Positions 1 through 9,206 of a stretch of DNA of 64,000 nucleotides are shown here, piece after piece. The notes beneath the pieces were generated by a model. It had not been told where the DNA came from and did no database searches. It saw nothing but the letters and a program-made list of their open reading frames with translations. Each line of letters opens with the position of its first letter. The stretch's first letter is position 1. Position numbers and translations under genes: made by a program. Source of the stretch: Kitagawia praeruptora. Its lineage: Eukaryota > Streptophyta > Magnoliopsida > Apiales > Apiaceae. The stretch spans positions 82,962,001 to 83,026,000 of the forward strand of contig CM075345.1 in assembly GCA_037693485.1 (NCBI GenBank). The letters are read 5' to 3'.

Positions 1-1038
1 AAATCGGCCCAAGAGTTGCCGAAGGAGGATGTAGTGGTAGACCTTCCTCCAGGGGGATGTAGTGGTAGACCTTCCTCCTTCTACCGGTAGTAAAAATGGA
101 CGGATACGGAGGGCGACTGATCATCGTGCCTCACGTATTCGGCAACAGTGAAAACCCCTACAATATGTGAATAAAGAATAAATGATAAAGTCAGATTGAT
201 ATACTGGAAAGGGAAAATGATATGAAAGATGGAATTATTGATATAGATGAAGAGAAACTGATTTTATATTAATTTATAAAATTACTATACAGGAGGGAAA
301 TGAGAAGATGATAGTGAGGGATTTATTCAAGTATTTATGTTATTTTAAAATATTACACAAAAAGGGTATATTGGTTGTTATAATATTTAAGAAGAGAAAC
401 TGATACTGTATTACCTTAGATTTCTTTCTTATAATAGTAAGTGGATGATGTATTATTAAATAAGAGTTTTATTCTTCCTTAAAGTTTATAAATTGGTTAC
501 TGCTTACATATGTATATACATGTATACTTGGTTACATTTTAAATTCTAGTTTTCAATATTATCTTGCTGAGCTATTATAGCTCACTCTTGCTACTTATCT
601 ATATACAGCTAGGTATGCCCATACTACGCAGAACGCCCCGCAAGAGGGTAAGGGAAAGGCGACCTTCTGAGAGCTCGTTAGCATCAATCCCCGAGGTAGA
701 TGACCATCGCAAGGGGTTTAGTGGGCTTATGTATATTAAGTGTGTAAGTTTGAAAGATTGTAATAAATTTGGTTGTTGAAATGCTTCTTGTAGAAGCATC
801 ACTCAACAATGTACTGAAGTATGATTCTGGGTTGTAATAACTTTTTAAATTCTAAACTCTTATTATGGTGAATGTTGTTCTCTGAGCATATGACTGGTGT
901 GTGTGTGTATTACTGTGGGGTCAATTGCATAAGTATTAAATAAAAAAAAAAAAAAAAAAAACCCAAGAGATATTAAATTTGAATGGAAGTTGGTTCGTGA
1001 TGGCCCAAATTCATGACCCCGGATTTGGGGCTGTTACA
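1..1038 (+). mobile_element. Right end of an LTR retrotransposon, LTR part (Tekay/chromovirus-like)
   Basis: This non-coding stretch ends in TGTTACA at 1032-1038, a typical LTR terminus. Just before it is an inverted repeat (CCCAAAT at 1004-1010 against ATTTGGG at 1023-1029), as in chromovirus LTRs whose ends read TGTAAC...GTTACA. A block near 570-720 (TTGCTGAGCTATTATAGCTC, then purine-rich sequence) also resembles Tekay LTRs. An A-rich run at 943-961 is unexplained. The frame of E1 begins right after the terminus, so this element probably inserted into E1 and its body lies left of the window. The lineage is a guess; an LTR end is fairly well supported. Confidence 0.45.
23..78. repeat. 28-bp tandem duplication
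   Basis: Two adjacent copies of a 28-bp unit (23-50 and 51-78) that ends in GTAGTGGTAGACCTTCCTCC, differing at one base. It lies inside the LTR-like sequence. No function is visible. Confidence 0.85.
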
Positions 1039-3408
1039 GTATGCTCTTCGCAACCAAGTTGCAGCCGGCTGTCTTCTCCGAAGTCATAGGAAAGGGAAGC
1101 AACATCTTTGTTTCTGCGGGGTTTGGGACCTGTTCCTTAAACGGTTTGCTGAAGTCGATCTATTCATTCAGTCTACCACGCTTGGAGATGATGGGTAAAC
1201 CTTATCAGGTGTTTGTCCAATTGTCTCAACATGATTTGTTGATGCAAAGGAATTGTGGAGGTAGTATTCTCACGGTGTTGGGATGCTTGAAGTTGAGGGA
1301 ATCTATAATGGTTTTCGGTGTTGGTATTGTTTCTTCCTGCAATTGGGGTTTTATGTTTAAGACCTGCCAACTGTTTGGATTTTACGCCGCTCACCTTTGC
1401 TACAGGGGTAATGACTCTAAGAGAGGTGATGATGTTCACCAAGTGTTTGACGTTATGCCTAAACGACAATTTGAGCAGAGTATCCAGGTTAAGGGTACAC
1501 TGTTCTTGTGGTTTCAGCTGAATGACAGTTTTCTAGCTATGTTTAATGTGATGGTGTGGAAGCATCATGTAAGCAATAGGCCATGTATGTTGCAACTTTG
1601 TAAAGAACAATTCATGGAGGACACTTCGATTGACTTCTTAGTTGTATTTGTCCATTCAGACCCGTCTAAGGTCTGCCTGCTAGGGGCTTACCTAGTGGTT
1701 GAGTATCCTTTCAAGAAGCTTAGTGGAGCCTTTAGTTTGCATCTGATGCTGCCTCACTGTGATTCTTTGAGTTCCACGGAGGTGGTGAAGTCTGCGATGC
1801 GAATGGTCATGCTGTTTGACCACTTGTCTCATCGAGGGTATATCAATTATATCGAGAAGGCAAGAATGTTAATGAATAATGCAATGTCTGGTGTTTGTAC
1901 TACTCCAAGGGGCTTTGTTGTGAAACATGATAGAGACTATGATGTACAGGGGATGGCCTGCAAAGTGTTTGAAGTTAACTTAGCCTCTCAATTGCTGAGT
2001 TCTATGGGAGAATTTGCTATGCGGCTGCAGTCTGATGCCGTGCGCTTAAGTGCGAATGATCTATGCAAAAGGAATAGTGATACCTATAAGTATCAGGGTA
2101 TACCTAATGAGGTGAACTGCTTTGGAGATCGAGTACACTGGTGTACTTTTGAAGATGAATGCAACCTGCCTGCTGGTACGTCTACTTTAGATGTTTTCTC
2201 GTATGAGAATAAATTGAATGGTGAGTTTGTTGCTATCCTGATTCCATGTCGTTGTAGAACACTGGGATGGGTAGGTGGCAAACATGTTAGTGATGTGGTC
2301 TGGCCTGTTGATGGCTCTGATGAAACAAAGAGGGGATACAATTTGCAGGTTGGTTTTCTGCAAGCTATATGGAAACGATGGAAAAGAATTAGTATAGACC
2401 AGTGTGGTGTCTGTCTTAATGAGAGAGGCATGTATGTATGGCTCTCTACTAGCTGCTGTGATAGGGTTGTGAATGTGCATCCCGGGTGTGAGATTCAGGT
2501 ATTTCATGCTCAGAAGATAGCTAAGGTGTGTGTGCTGTTAATGGAGGTAAACTGCAAGGACATGGGGGAATCTAAAAGGGGAGCAGGTCAGGGGTCTAAG
2601 TGCATTCAGGGGCCAGTTCAGGGACCTGCCACTAGTCTGTTTATAACCTGTGAATCTAATGTAGATTACAATGTTATGGAGCCGAACGGTTTGATCAAGA
2701 TGTTGTTGTGGTCTCTTCTACGAGCGTGCAAAATTGATAACCCAGTGACTATTGGTTTTGTCGAAAGAATTGGAAGCTCTGATTACGTGAGCTGTTGCGG
2801 CCTATACAACTGGGTGAATGTGTGGCCTGCAACTCTCTGTATCAAGTGTGGTCTGCAGAATGAGCTGAGTAACAATGATGAGAGGCATGGCATGTTTGCT
2901 GTTCTTGTGCTTAATAATAATGTTGCATGGGTTGGAGAAAGCTACGCCCAGAGGCCTTTATACAGGTGGGTTTGTGACAAAGGACAATGCACGTGGGGGT
3001 TCTGTCAAGGACTTGGCTTAGCCATGTTGCCTTACATACTGATGATGCAGCGGGGGACACCTCTGGGGCTGTTCGCCAACCTGAGGATGCGTTATTGTGC
3101 TCATTTCTCTGGCAATCAGGGTGATGAATGTTTTGCCGATTTGCGGCTGTGTCACTGCATGGTTTATCTGCTACTTTCTATGGGCTTTGTGAGACATGTG
3201 CCTAGTCTCAAGTTTAGGTTTTTAAGGCGCCAAAATAATTTTTAGCATATTTTCGTTGTTTTGTTGACTAGGTGACTTACTTGTGTTTGATGTTTTTTCC
3301 CTTGTTGTTCCGCTAGGCAGATTGTTACTAATCGCGGGGTATGCCCCTAGAATTGTAATCTTTTGCTTGTGGTATAAATATTAATTAGCAAAAAAAAAAA
3401 AAAAAAAA
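1039..3408 (+). mobile_element. E1: RT-less L1-tailed retroelement, left part outside window
   Basis: The 3' end carries the family tail: hairpin GGGGTATGCCCC at 3336-3347, GGTATAAA, TTAATTAGC and a 19-A tail to 3408. The left side is cut by the LTR element at 1-1038, and the rest of E1 should lie beyond it. The tail abuts LINE-a antisense sequence (3' UTR, then ORF2), so E1 appears to have inserted into LINE-a. The left TSD cannot be checked here. Confidence 0.8.
1041..3245 (+). CDS. Unrecognised Cys/Trp-rich protein of E1, N-terminus outside window
   Basis: An open frame of 734 codons without a stop. It is probably longer, because it opens just after the LTR terminus at 1038, so the first ATG here need not be the true start. 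I recognise no domain. The protein is rich in Cys, Trp, Met, Val and Gly. Its last ~35 residues (DLRLCHCMVYLLLSMGFVRH and on) are almost the same as in E4, E5 and E11, so this C-terminal module is shared by separate elements. A central LSHRGYINY resembles the THPGYxxF motif of E4 and E6. There is no RT, endonuclease or zinc knuckle. It may be a retroelement protein of unknown role; chance openness is unlikely at this length. Confidence 0.6.
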   Translation: MLFATKLQPAVFSEVIGKGSNIFVSAGFGTCSLNGLLKSIYSFSLPRLEMMGKPYQVFVQLSQHDLLMQRNCGGSILTVLGCLKLRESIMVFGVGIVSSCNWGFMFKTCQLFGFYAAHLCYRGNDSKRGDDVHQVFDVMPKRQFEQSIQVKGTLFLWFQLNDSFLAMFNVMVWKHHVSNRPCMLQLCKEQFMEDTSIDFLVVFVHSDPSKVCLLGAYLVVEYPFKKLSGAFSLHLMLPHCDSLSSTEVVKSAMRMVMLFDHLSHRGYINYIEKARMLMNNAMSGVCTTPRGFVVKHDRDYDVQGMACKVFEVNLASQLLSSMGEFAMRLQSDAVRLSANDLCKRNSDTYKYQGIPNEVNCFGDRVHWCTFEDECNLPAGTSTLDVFSYENKLNGEFVAILIPCRCRTLGWVGGKHVSDVVWPVDGSDETKRGYNLQVGFLQAIWKRWKRISIDQCGVCLNERGMYVWLSTSCCDRVVNVHPGCEIQVFHAQKIAKVCVLLMEVNCKDMGESKRGAGQGSKCIQGPVQGPATSLFITCESNVDYNVMEPNGLIKMLLWSLLRACKIDNPVTIGFVERIGSSDYVSCCGLYNWVNVWPATLCIKCGLQNELSNNDERHGMFAVLVLNNNVAWVGESYAQRPLYRWVCDKGQCTWGFCQGLGLAMLPYILMMQRGTPLGLFANLRMRYCAHFSGNQGDECFADLRLCHCMVYLLLSMGFVRHVPSLKFRFLRRQNNF

Positions 3409-3592
3409 GAAGGTAAACCCTACTCAACATTTCAGATGTACCTAGCCTATTCTTTTACATGATAAATAGGAGGATGGTCGGGTCATTGCGAACCCACCCC
3501 TTAAACAAGTTACATGAGAACAGTTTCTCGCGCACCATACGTCTTATCTCGCTGCTGACCACTGATGTTGGGTGGCCAGGCCCATGGTTGTG
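3409..3592 (-). mobile_element. LINE-a: 3' part of an L1 ORF2 plus part of its 3' UTR
   Basis: The minus strand matches the ORF2 end of LINE-f and LINE-g (the SEIRRMVREKLFSC region up to the stop, then the GGTTTACCTTC part of the 3' UTR). It is closest to LINE-f/LINE-g. Its 3' tail is missing because E1 sits at that point, so the poly(T) should be found left of the window. Homology stops at 3592, where E2 sequence starts. Confidence 0.8.
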
Positions 3593-4873
3593 GCTCAGGC
3601 TATGGAGATAATGAGAGACATCGCTGACTTTTCTTTGATTTTAATAGATGTTTTTGAAAACCATGTGGCTGTTGGTTGCTGTAGCTGCAAAGCGACTCTT
3701 GGTGTTGGGCGCCAACAAAGCACTGAGGATAGCAGGTCTGTACCTGCTACTGGTATTCGTTGCGATGCGGATGACATTGTTTGGGTCTCTAGAACAGATA
3801 TTTTGAACAGGAGTTATAGGTTGAAAGCCTGCATAATGTGGACTACCTATACAGATATCCATATTGCTGGATGTATGTTGCTTCGAAATTGCAGTTGTGC
3901 GATTTGTTTTCTTGTTGGAATGCCTGGCTTTATGTCAAGCATTGGCAACATGGTTGTTCAATGCAATGATAATTGCATTATGGATGTGATTATATTACAA
4001 GGATTTTGCTGCAGCAAGTTGGTATTCTGCAAAAATAAGCAGATTGATTTGTTTTCGAACTGTGGTAATAGGGCAGTTGATTGTAAAGCGTGGAAAGTGA
4101 ATTGCAATTTAGATGAGAATCGAGTAGATTGCGGTATACAAGTGAGGTCAAGGATTGTTTCTCCTCATGCTGGGATGGATTGTGATGTTAGTGCAATGGG
4201 AAAATGGCATTCAAATGTCCAGGTAAAACAGCTTCGTCTGTTTGATAAACAGAGCTTTTTGTGGCATGCACCGGTTATCTATGAGGAGCCTGTGGGGGCT
4301 GCCTTGTTCAGTTCAGTTAAGATGAGAGATATCCATGTGGATTATACAGAGGCCATTAGTGGCTGTATTGATGTTGATGTTAAGCATTGGACAAGTGATA
4401 CTAACTCCAAAGTTAGTATTTGCAATGGAATTCTCTCTGTTCTCAGAGTCATTCTTCTCGACTCAGTGTTGCTGCGCTACTTTACGCTTTTAAATTATGA
4501 GGTTTGTTTGCTGAGGGGTATTGACAACAGGTTATTTGACGAGTTTCGACTCGGTTTAAATTATCGGATGTTTGATCTTGTCATAGTTCATGAGGCTGTT
4601 ATGGAGCGTAAGACTAATGGCAACTTGATGGCCAACGTGTTGAAGCCTGCTTTGAAGAGCAGATGCGATGGTGTTCTTGTCAATGTGATCTGCAAAGCTG
4701 TAGCTGGATGCCATTCTGGTTGGCATGGAATAGGATTCTTAAATCAAGCATGTGGATGGGGCCTACCAGAGAATGGTGTGGCCAATGGAAAAGGTGGTTT
4801 CGTGGGGTTATGCATGTTGTTAATGGACCTGGTTGAGGTCTTTAATGAGATTCTTGGCATAGGTCTTTTTTGA
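3593..4873 (+). CDS. Unrecognised protein of E2, C-terminal 426 codons
   Basis: One frame stays open from the LINE-a junction to a stop at 4873. A GTG-initiated reading from 3572 would run into antisense LINE sequence and is not a credible start. The product is Cys-rich with scattered CKxxxG and CDxD segments; no known domain is seen. It ends in a module (DLVEVFNEILGIGLF) not shared with other elements here. It matches the other RT-less frames in position before the 3' tail, openness and composition. The function is unknown. Confidence 0.5.
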   Translation, partial: AQAMEIMRDIADFSLILIDVFENHVAVGCCSCKATLGVGRQQSTEDSRSVPATGIRCDADDIVWVSRTDILNRSYRLKACIMWTTYTDIHIAGCMLLRNCSCAICFLVGMPGFMSSIGNMVVQCNDNCIMDVIILQGFCCSKLVFCKNKQIDLFSNCGNRAVDCKAWKVNCNLDENRVDCGIQVRSRIVSPHAGMDCDVSAMGKWHSNVQVKQLRLFDKQSFLWHAPVIYEEPVGAALFSSVKMRDIHVDYTEAISGCIDVDVKHWTSDTNSKVSICNGILSVLRVILLDSVLLRYFTLLNYEVCLLRGIDNRLFDEFRLGLNYRMFDLVIVHEAVMERKTNGNLMANVLKPALKSRCDGVLVNVICKAVAGCHSGWHGIGFLNQACGWGLPENGVANGKGGFVGLCMLLMDLVEVFNEILGIGLF

Positions 4874-5027
4874 TTATTCTGTTCTGATCTTATGTTGTTA
4901 AACTAGTTGCTAGCTAGTTTTATTATTTTGCTTTTGTAATGTTTAAAATGTTGATTTCACGGGGTATGCCCCTAGATTTGTATTAGCGTTCCCTTGTTGG
5001 TATAAAATTTAATTAGCAAAAAAAAAA
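3593..5027 (+). mobile_element. E2: RT-less L1-tailed retroelement, right part
   Basis: The tail is complete: GGGGTATGCCCC at 4961-4972, GGTATAAAATTTAATTAGC and poly(A) to 5027. Directly after it the Tat/Retand integrase frame begins in mid-protein, so E2 inserted into that element. The left part of E2 is expected left of the window, beyond LINE-a. Alternatively 3409-5027 is a single chimeric insertion with an inverted LINE segment. Confidence 0.7.
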
Positions 5028-5030
5028 CAA

Positions 5031-6175
5031 AGTACTTCGTTCAAGAAGGCACCCTATACAAAAAAAGTTTCGACTCTCCCATACTTAAATGTGTCGATGA
5101 GGAGGAAGCCTTATATTGTATGAGGGAGGTTCATGAGGGCATTTGTGGCGACCACATGGCTGGAAAGGCGTTGGCACATAAAATACTCAGAAAATGCTAT
5201 TACTGGCCCAAAATGCACAAGGAATGCAAAAACTTCACCAAAAGGTGCCGCCAATGCCAACTGTTTAGCAATATGTCCAGAAAATCACCAGCCCTACCTG
5301 TAGCCATTCTATCACCCATACCATTTGCGGTTTGGGGCATTGACATTATGGGATCATTCCCTAGAGCCAAAGATGATCTACAATACGTCATGGTCGCCAT
5401 TGACTATATGACCAAGTGGGCAGAAGCAAAGGCACTTAAAAACATTACACAAGATGATGCCATTCGTTTTGTTAAAGAGCAAGTCATCACAAGGTTTGGA
5501 ATCCCAGTAGTACTTATATCCGATAACGGTACATAGTTTGTGGGGTCAAAATTCACTAAGTTCCTATCCGACCACGGGATCAAACACAAGAAAGCATCTG
5601 TTTGTCACCCTCAAAGCAACGGTCAAGTCGAAGTAACCAATCGCATCATTGTTCGCGGCCTAGAAAAAAGACTAACTACATCAAAAAAGAAATGGCCGCA
5701 TGAGTTACCTAATGTTCTTTGGGCTTACCGGACATCCGCTAGAACAAGCACTGGAGAGTCCCCGTTCAAGTTAGCTTTTGGCACAGAAGCCCTTGCACCA
5801 GTTGAGATTGGCTCACCATCATACCGCGCCATCAATTTTGAAGAGGAGGCAAATGCTCAAGGACTTAAAACAAATCTAGATCTTCTAGACGAAACAAGGG
5901 AAGCCGTTGTTGAAAAAATGGTCGCCTACAAAGAAAAAACAAAAGAATTCTTCGGAAAAAGAGCCAGAATCAAAGCTTATGTAGAAGGCGATTTGGTCAA
6001 CAGGGCAACTGAAGCATCTGACCCCAGACACACTGGCAAACTTATGCCAAAATGGGAAGGTCCTTACAAAATCATCAAAGTACTTAGGTCGGGTTCCTAC
6101 AAACTAGCCCACCTAGACGGCACTGAAATTAACAACACTTGGCACGGCGACAAACTACGGAAATATTACCAATAG
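5031..6175 (+). pseudogene. Ty3/gypsy integrase, C-terminal part of pol
   Basis: The frame starts inside the protein just after the E2 tail. It has the HHCC zinc-binding domain (HEG..., GDH, CRQC at about 5148-5270), then the DDE core: D in WGIDIMG near 5340, D in ISDNGT near 5523, and E in NGQVEV near 5630. It ends with a C-terminal domain (KWEGPYKI ... WHGDKLRKYYQ) typical of the Tat lineage. One TAG at 5534-5536, just after DNGT where Gln is usual, breaks the frame; the rest is intact to 6175. The role was cDNA insertion. The copy is disabled by the stop and by E2. Confidence 0.9.
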
Positions 6176-6287
6176 ATGGCTAGACAGTCATTTTCCTTCA
6201 TCTTTTTTGTAATGAAGGGAATTACGTTTTTAATGGAATACTTTTGCGGAAAAATTATCTATATCTCCATCCAGCAAGTCTCTCAAC

Positions 6288-6480
6288 AATAGCAAATTTA
6301 TTAAAGTCCCTAAGCGGGCCAGCAACCAATTACAATAGCAAATTTATCAAAGTCCCTAAGCGGGCCAGCAACCAACTACAATAGCAAATTTATCAAAGTC
6401 CCTAAGCGGGCCAGCAACCAACTACAATAGCAAATTTATCAAAGTCCCTAAGCGGGCCAGCAACCGACTACAATAGCAAA
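6288..6480. repeat. 46-bp tandem repeat array in the Tat element
   Basis: Four full 46-bp units start at 6288, 6334, 6380 and 6426, with a diverged partial unit from 6472. The core is AAAGTCCCTAAGCGGGCCAG. A related GACGGGCA sequence recurs at 6498 and 6564. Tandem repeats between pol and the 3' LTR are common in Tat elements and can seed satellite DNA. The bases from 6481 to 6806 hold no gene that I can see. Confidence 0.9.
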
Positions 6481-6996
6481 TTTCTCAAAATCCCCTCGAC
6501 GGGCATGCTAACAATTTCGAATATCAACCTACAGTTTCGTCAAGAAAGAGCTAAGGCCCCTAGACGGGCACGAAAACGAATGAAAACAACTACAATACAA
6601 TATACAATGCCACAGGCACTTGCTACAACAAAAAACCCAACAACTTTAAACCAAAACTACAAAGACTGATTACTACAGGCAGTCTACAGCAAAAATTCCA
6701 CACATGAGCCAAGTATTCGATGCAACGGAAAACTAAAAGAAAAAGGACAACTGATTGCAACGAAAAAAGATACTTTTCTATTGATAAATAAAGGATTACA
6801 AGCATGTTTTTTTTTGCTAATTAAAATTTATACCATAGGAAAATGATTACATCTCTAGGGGCATACCCCGCGATTTGAAAACCATCTGCCTAACGGAACA
6901 ACAGAGGAAAGACAACAATAGTGCTAGATAAACTAGCAATCAACTGATAAACTAAACACAATAAACAACTAAACAACTAAGTTGCACACATTCTGA

Positions 6997-9192
6997 CTAA
7001 AATACCACTAGAAGTGGTCCCTCCAAAACATCATAACTACGCCACATCGGCATCCCATCTCGAGCAAAACCAATTTGCATTGGCCTGGTCAGCCCAACCC
7101 TGGCCTGCAACTTCAAGTCTTCGCCAGCAGAAGTTTTCATTCCATCAACCAGGTGAAAGCCAGCAGTTGAAACCTGACGGGCCATATCCTGCCCAAGGGC
7201 AAAACCATCATCCAACCTCCTGAATGGCATCGCCCCCTGTGCGCACACAAGCCTCAGAATCGCTCCCATTTCCTTTGTAGATAAACTGCCATGGCCCTTG
7301 CAAGCAGAAACCAACACAGCAGGTTTATTAGCAAGAATACTCTGACTAGTATCTAAGTTCATATCAAAATAAGAACCCACTAATCGGGTAATCCTCTCCG
7401 CTAGAGCATCAACTGGGCTTACACCTGCATTCCTCACTGCTTGTTTAAACCTACTCGTGAGGGCTAAGCCAACTTCCCATGTCACTACCCACATGTTAGT
7501 GCAATGATTCCCATTCAAGGCAAACCCAACCTTTACAGCATAACCAACTCCCTCAACAGTCGAGATATCATCTCTAAACACATGAAGATGAACAGCCATC
7601 CAACTTACGTTCTCAATAATCGAAGTCCTCAACTCCATTGGAAGAGCGTTGAAACAATTCCAAATATTTATCCAGTCATTCAAGACACAATCATCAACAT
7701 GGCTCTTTCTTCTGATCCAAAAGTCAGCAAAGACTCTAGCATTGTTCCGAAAACTTGTAAGCTCAACAATAATTTTTCCAACAATGATAGACCACCAACG
7801 GACACTACAAGCACTCAATATATCAACATAGGGTTTAACAGACACCCAACCCATTGCATACCAAATATTACCAAAACTCCACACAGCTAGCCTTATACCT
7901 GTGATACTGGTGTAACCCCAATACACAAACCGCAGACCATAATCCAGCGTACCGAAAGTAGTAGCACACCTTAGCTCTAGGATAGTCGCAACTAGAGAAC
8001 GCTTCAAACCCTCATTAAAATCATTGGGTGGCTTTGCAAAACCATCCAAAGCATTCACGCAAAACATAATGATCTCAATAACAGCCCCACCATTCTGCTT
8101 TAGATGACTAGAAGTCAGCTTATTAAAAACGGCAACCACCATCAAAAAGGTGGAGCGGTTCCATTGAATAAAAGAGTCCAAAGTCAGACCTTCAGTCATA
8201 TCTTCGTGGTTGAGACACATAAACCGAACCCTCAGAATGGTGAGGCCCAACAGATTCAATGACAAGCCATTAGAGGAGACGAATACATCTGCTCCAAACA
8301 CCACCACCACGATGGCTTGAATACCGGTTGAGTGGACACCGCAAGACGGCCCTATCAACATCTCCGAATGAAGGTTGATCCCATAAAGAATCGAGAAAAT
8401 CTCAAGATAATTAAAAATCTTAAGAAATATTACATGAATCCCTCTTTGTTGAAGCATTCTGTCAACCATTTGGTGGTCAATACAGGATAAAGTATTCATA
8501 TCATCACAAGGGTAGGAAACCCCCCCTCTCCAAAACCCGATTTTTGTGTGAACCACACCAATCAGGGTCAGCATCAAAGGATAATTGCCCAAAGACAAAC
8601 CAACTCGCACTAAGGTACAAACACGATGTCTACAAGAATCCCTCAGAGTCGGGAGAGAGCTTCGTGTTCGCGAAGCAACCTTCATTAAATTATTAGCAAC
8701 ATCCACAAGCAGCTCAATGAGAACATTCGCTACCTGAGCTACATAAACGGGATGAGCACCTCCCTTAAAGGCAGAGCATAACTCCCTATCTCGAAGTGAT
8801 TCAAACCACTTTAAGACAACATAATCAGAAAACCCAACAGGGGAAGTCTCTTTGTTGATAGAGATGCAAGTAACAATCTCCCTTTGTTTCACATGAACCA
8901 CTTCGCGGACAAATCCGAACGAGACAACAATCACCTCGCCAATACATAAACAAGGCCCATAGCGAATAAGCTCCACAGAACCAGATATAGATGGTACAGG
9001 AACCCCATCCAAATAATAGAAACGAATCTTGAAAAGATTCGCCTTGAAGGAGACAGATCCCTCCCCGAAAACAACCAAACCTTGACCCACGAAACCAGCC
9101 CTAAAGCTCGGAAACCCAGGCGAAGAGAAGCCCCAAATTTCACCATCGGAAATAACAAAAGCAACCTCTGGAAACCTAAGATAGAGAAACAT
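6997..9192 (-). CDS. Unrecognised 731-residue protein of E3, intact
   Basis: I place the start at the ATG at 9192-9190, since the E4 insertion and its TSD begin just upstream and the leader resumes at 11576. The open frame to 6997 has no stop. The N-terminus (MFLYLRFPEVAFVISDG) resembles that of E5 (MVFFCGSPEVVSFSADG). No known domain is seen; the protein has many Trp, Cys and hydrophobic stretches but no clear signal peptide or transmembrane pattern. The 3' UTR just after the stop is shared with E13. An intact frame of this size suggests recent activity or selection for the protein. Function unknown. Confidence 0.65.
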   Translation of the reverse strand: MFLYLRFPEVAFVISDGEIWGFSSPGFPSFRAGFVGQGLVVFGEGSVSFKANLFKIRFYYLDGVPVPSISGSVELIRYGPCLCIGEVIVVSFGFVREVVHVKQREIVTCISINKETSPVGFSDYVVLKWFESLRDRELCSAFKGGAHPVYVAQVANVLIELLVDVANNLMKVASRTRSSLPTLRDSCRHRVCTLVRVGLSLGNYPLMLTLIGVVHTKIGFWRGGVSYPCDDMNTLSCIDHQMVDRMLQQRGIHVIFLKIFNYLEIFSILYGINLHSEMLIGPSCGVHSTGIQAIVVVVFGADVFVSSNGLSLNLLGLTILRVRFMCLNHEDMTEGLTLDSFIQWNRSTFLMVVAVFNKLTSSHLKQNGGAVIEIIMFCVNALDGFAKPPNDFNEGLKRSLVATILELRCATTFGTLDYGLRFVYWGYTSITGIRLAVWSFGNIWYAMGWVSVKPYVDILSACSVRWWSIIVGKIIVELTSFRNNARVFADFWIRRKSHVDDCVLNDWINIWNCFNALPMELRTSIIENVSWMAVHLHVFRDDISTVEGVGYAVKVGFALNGNHCTNMWVVTWEVGLALTSRFKQAVRNAGVSPVDALAERITRLVGSYFDMNLDTSQSILANKPAVLVSACKGHGSLSTKEMGAILRLVCAQGAMPFRRLDDGFALGQDMARQVSTAGFHLVDGMKTSAGEDLKLQARVGLTRPMQIGFARDGMPMWRSYDVLEGPLLVVF

Positions 9193-9206
9193 ATTAAGTA
9201 TAATTA

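Noticed and set aside
564..779. Short ORF in the left LTR region as a gag start
   Set aside because: Only 71 codons with no gag motif, and it lies within LTR-like DNA.
6288..6480. CRISPR-like array
   Set aside because: The units are head-to-tail 46-bp repeats without unique spacers, in a plant retroelement.
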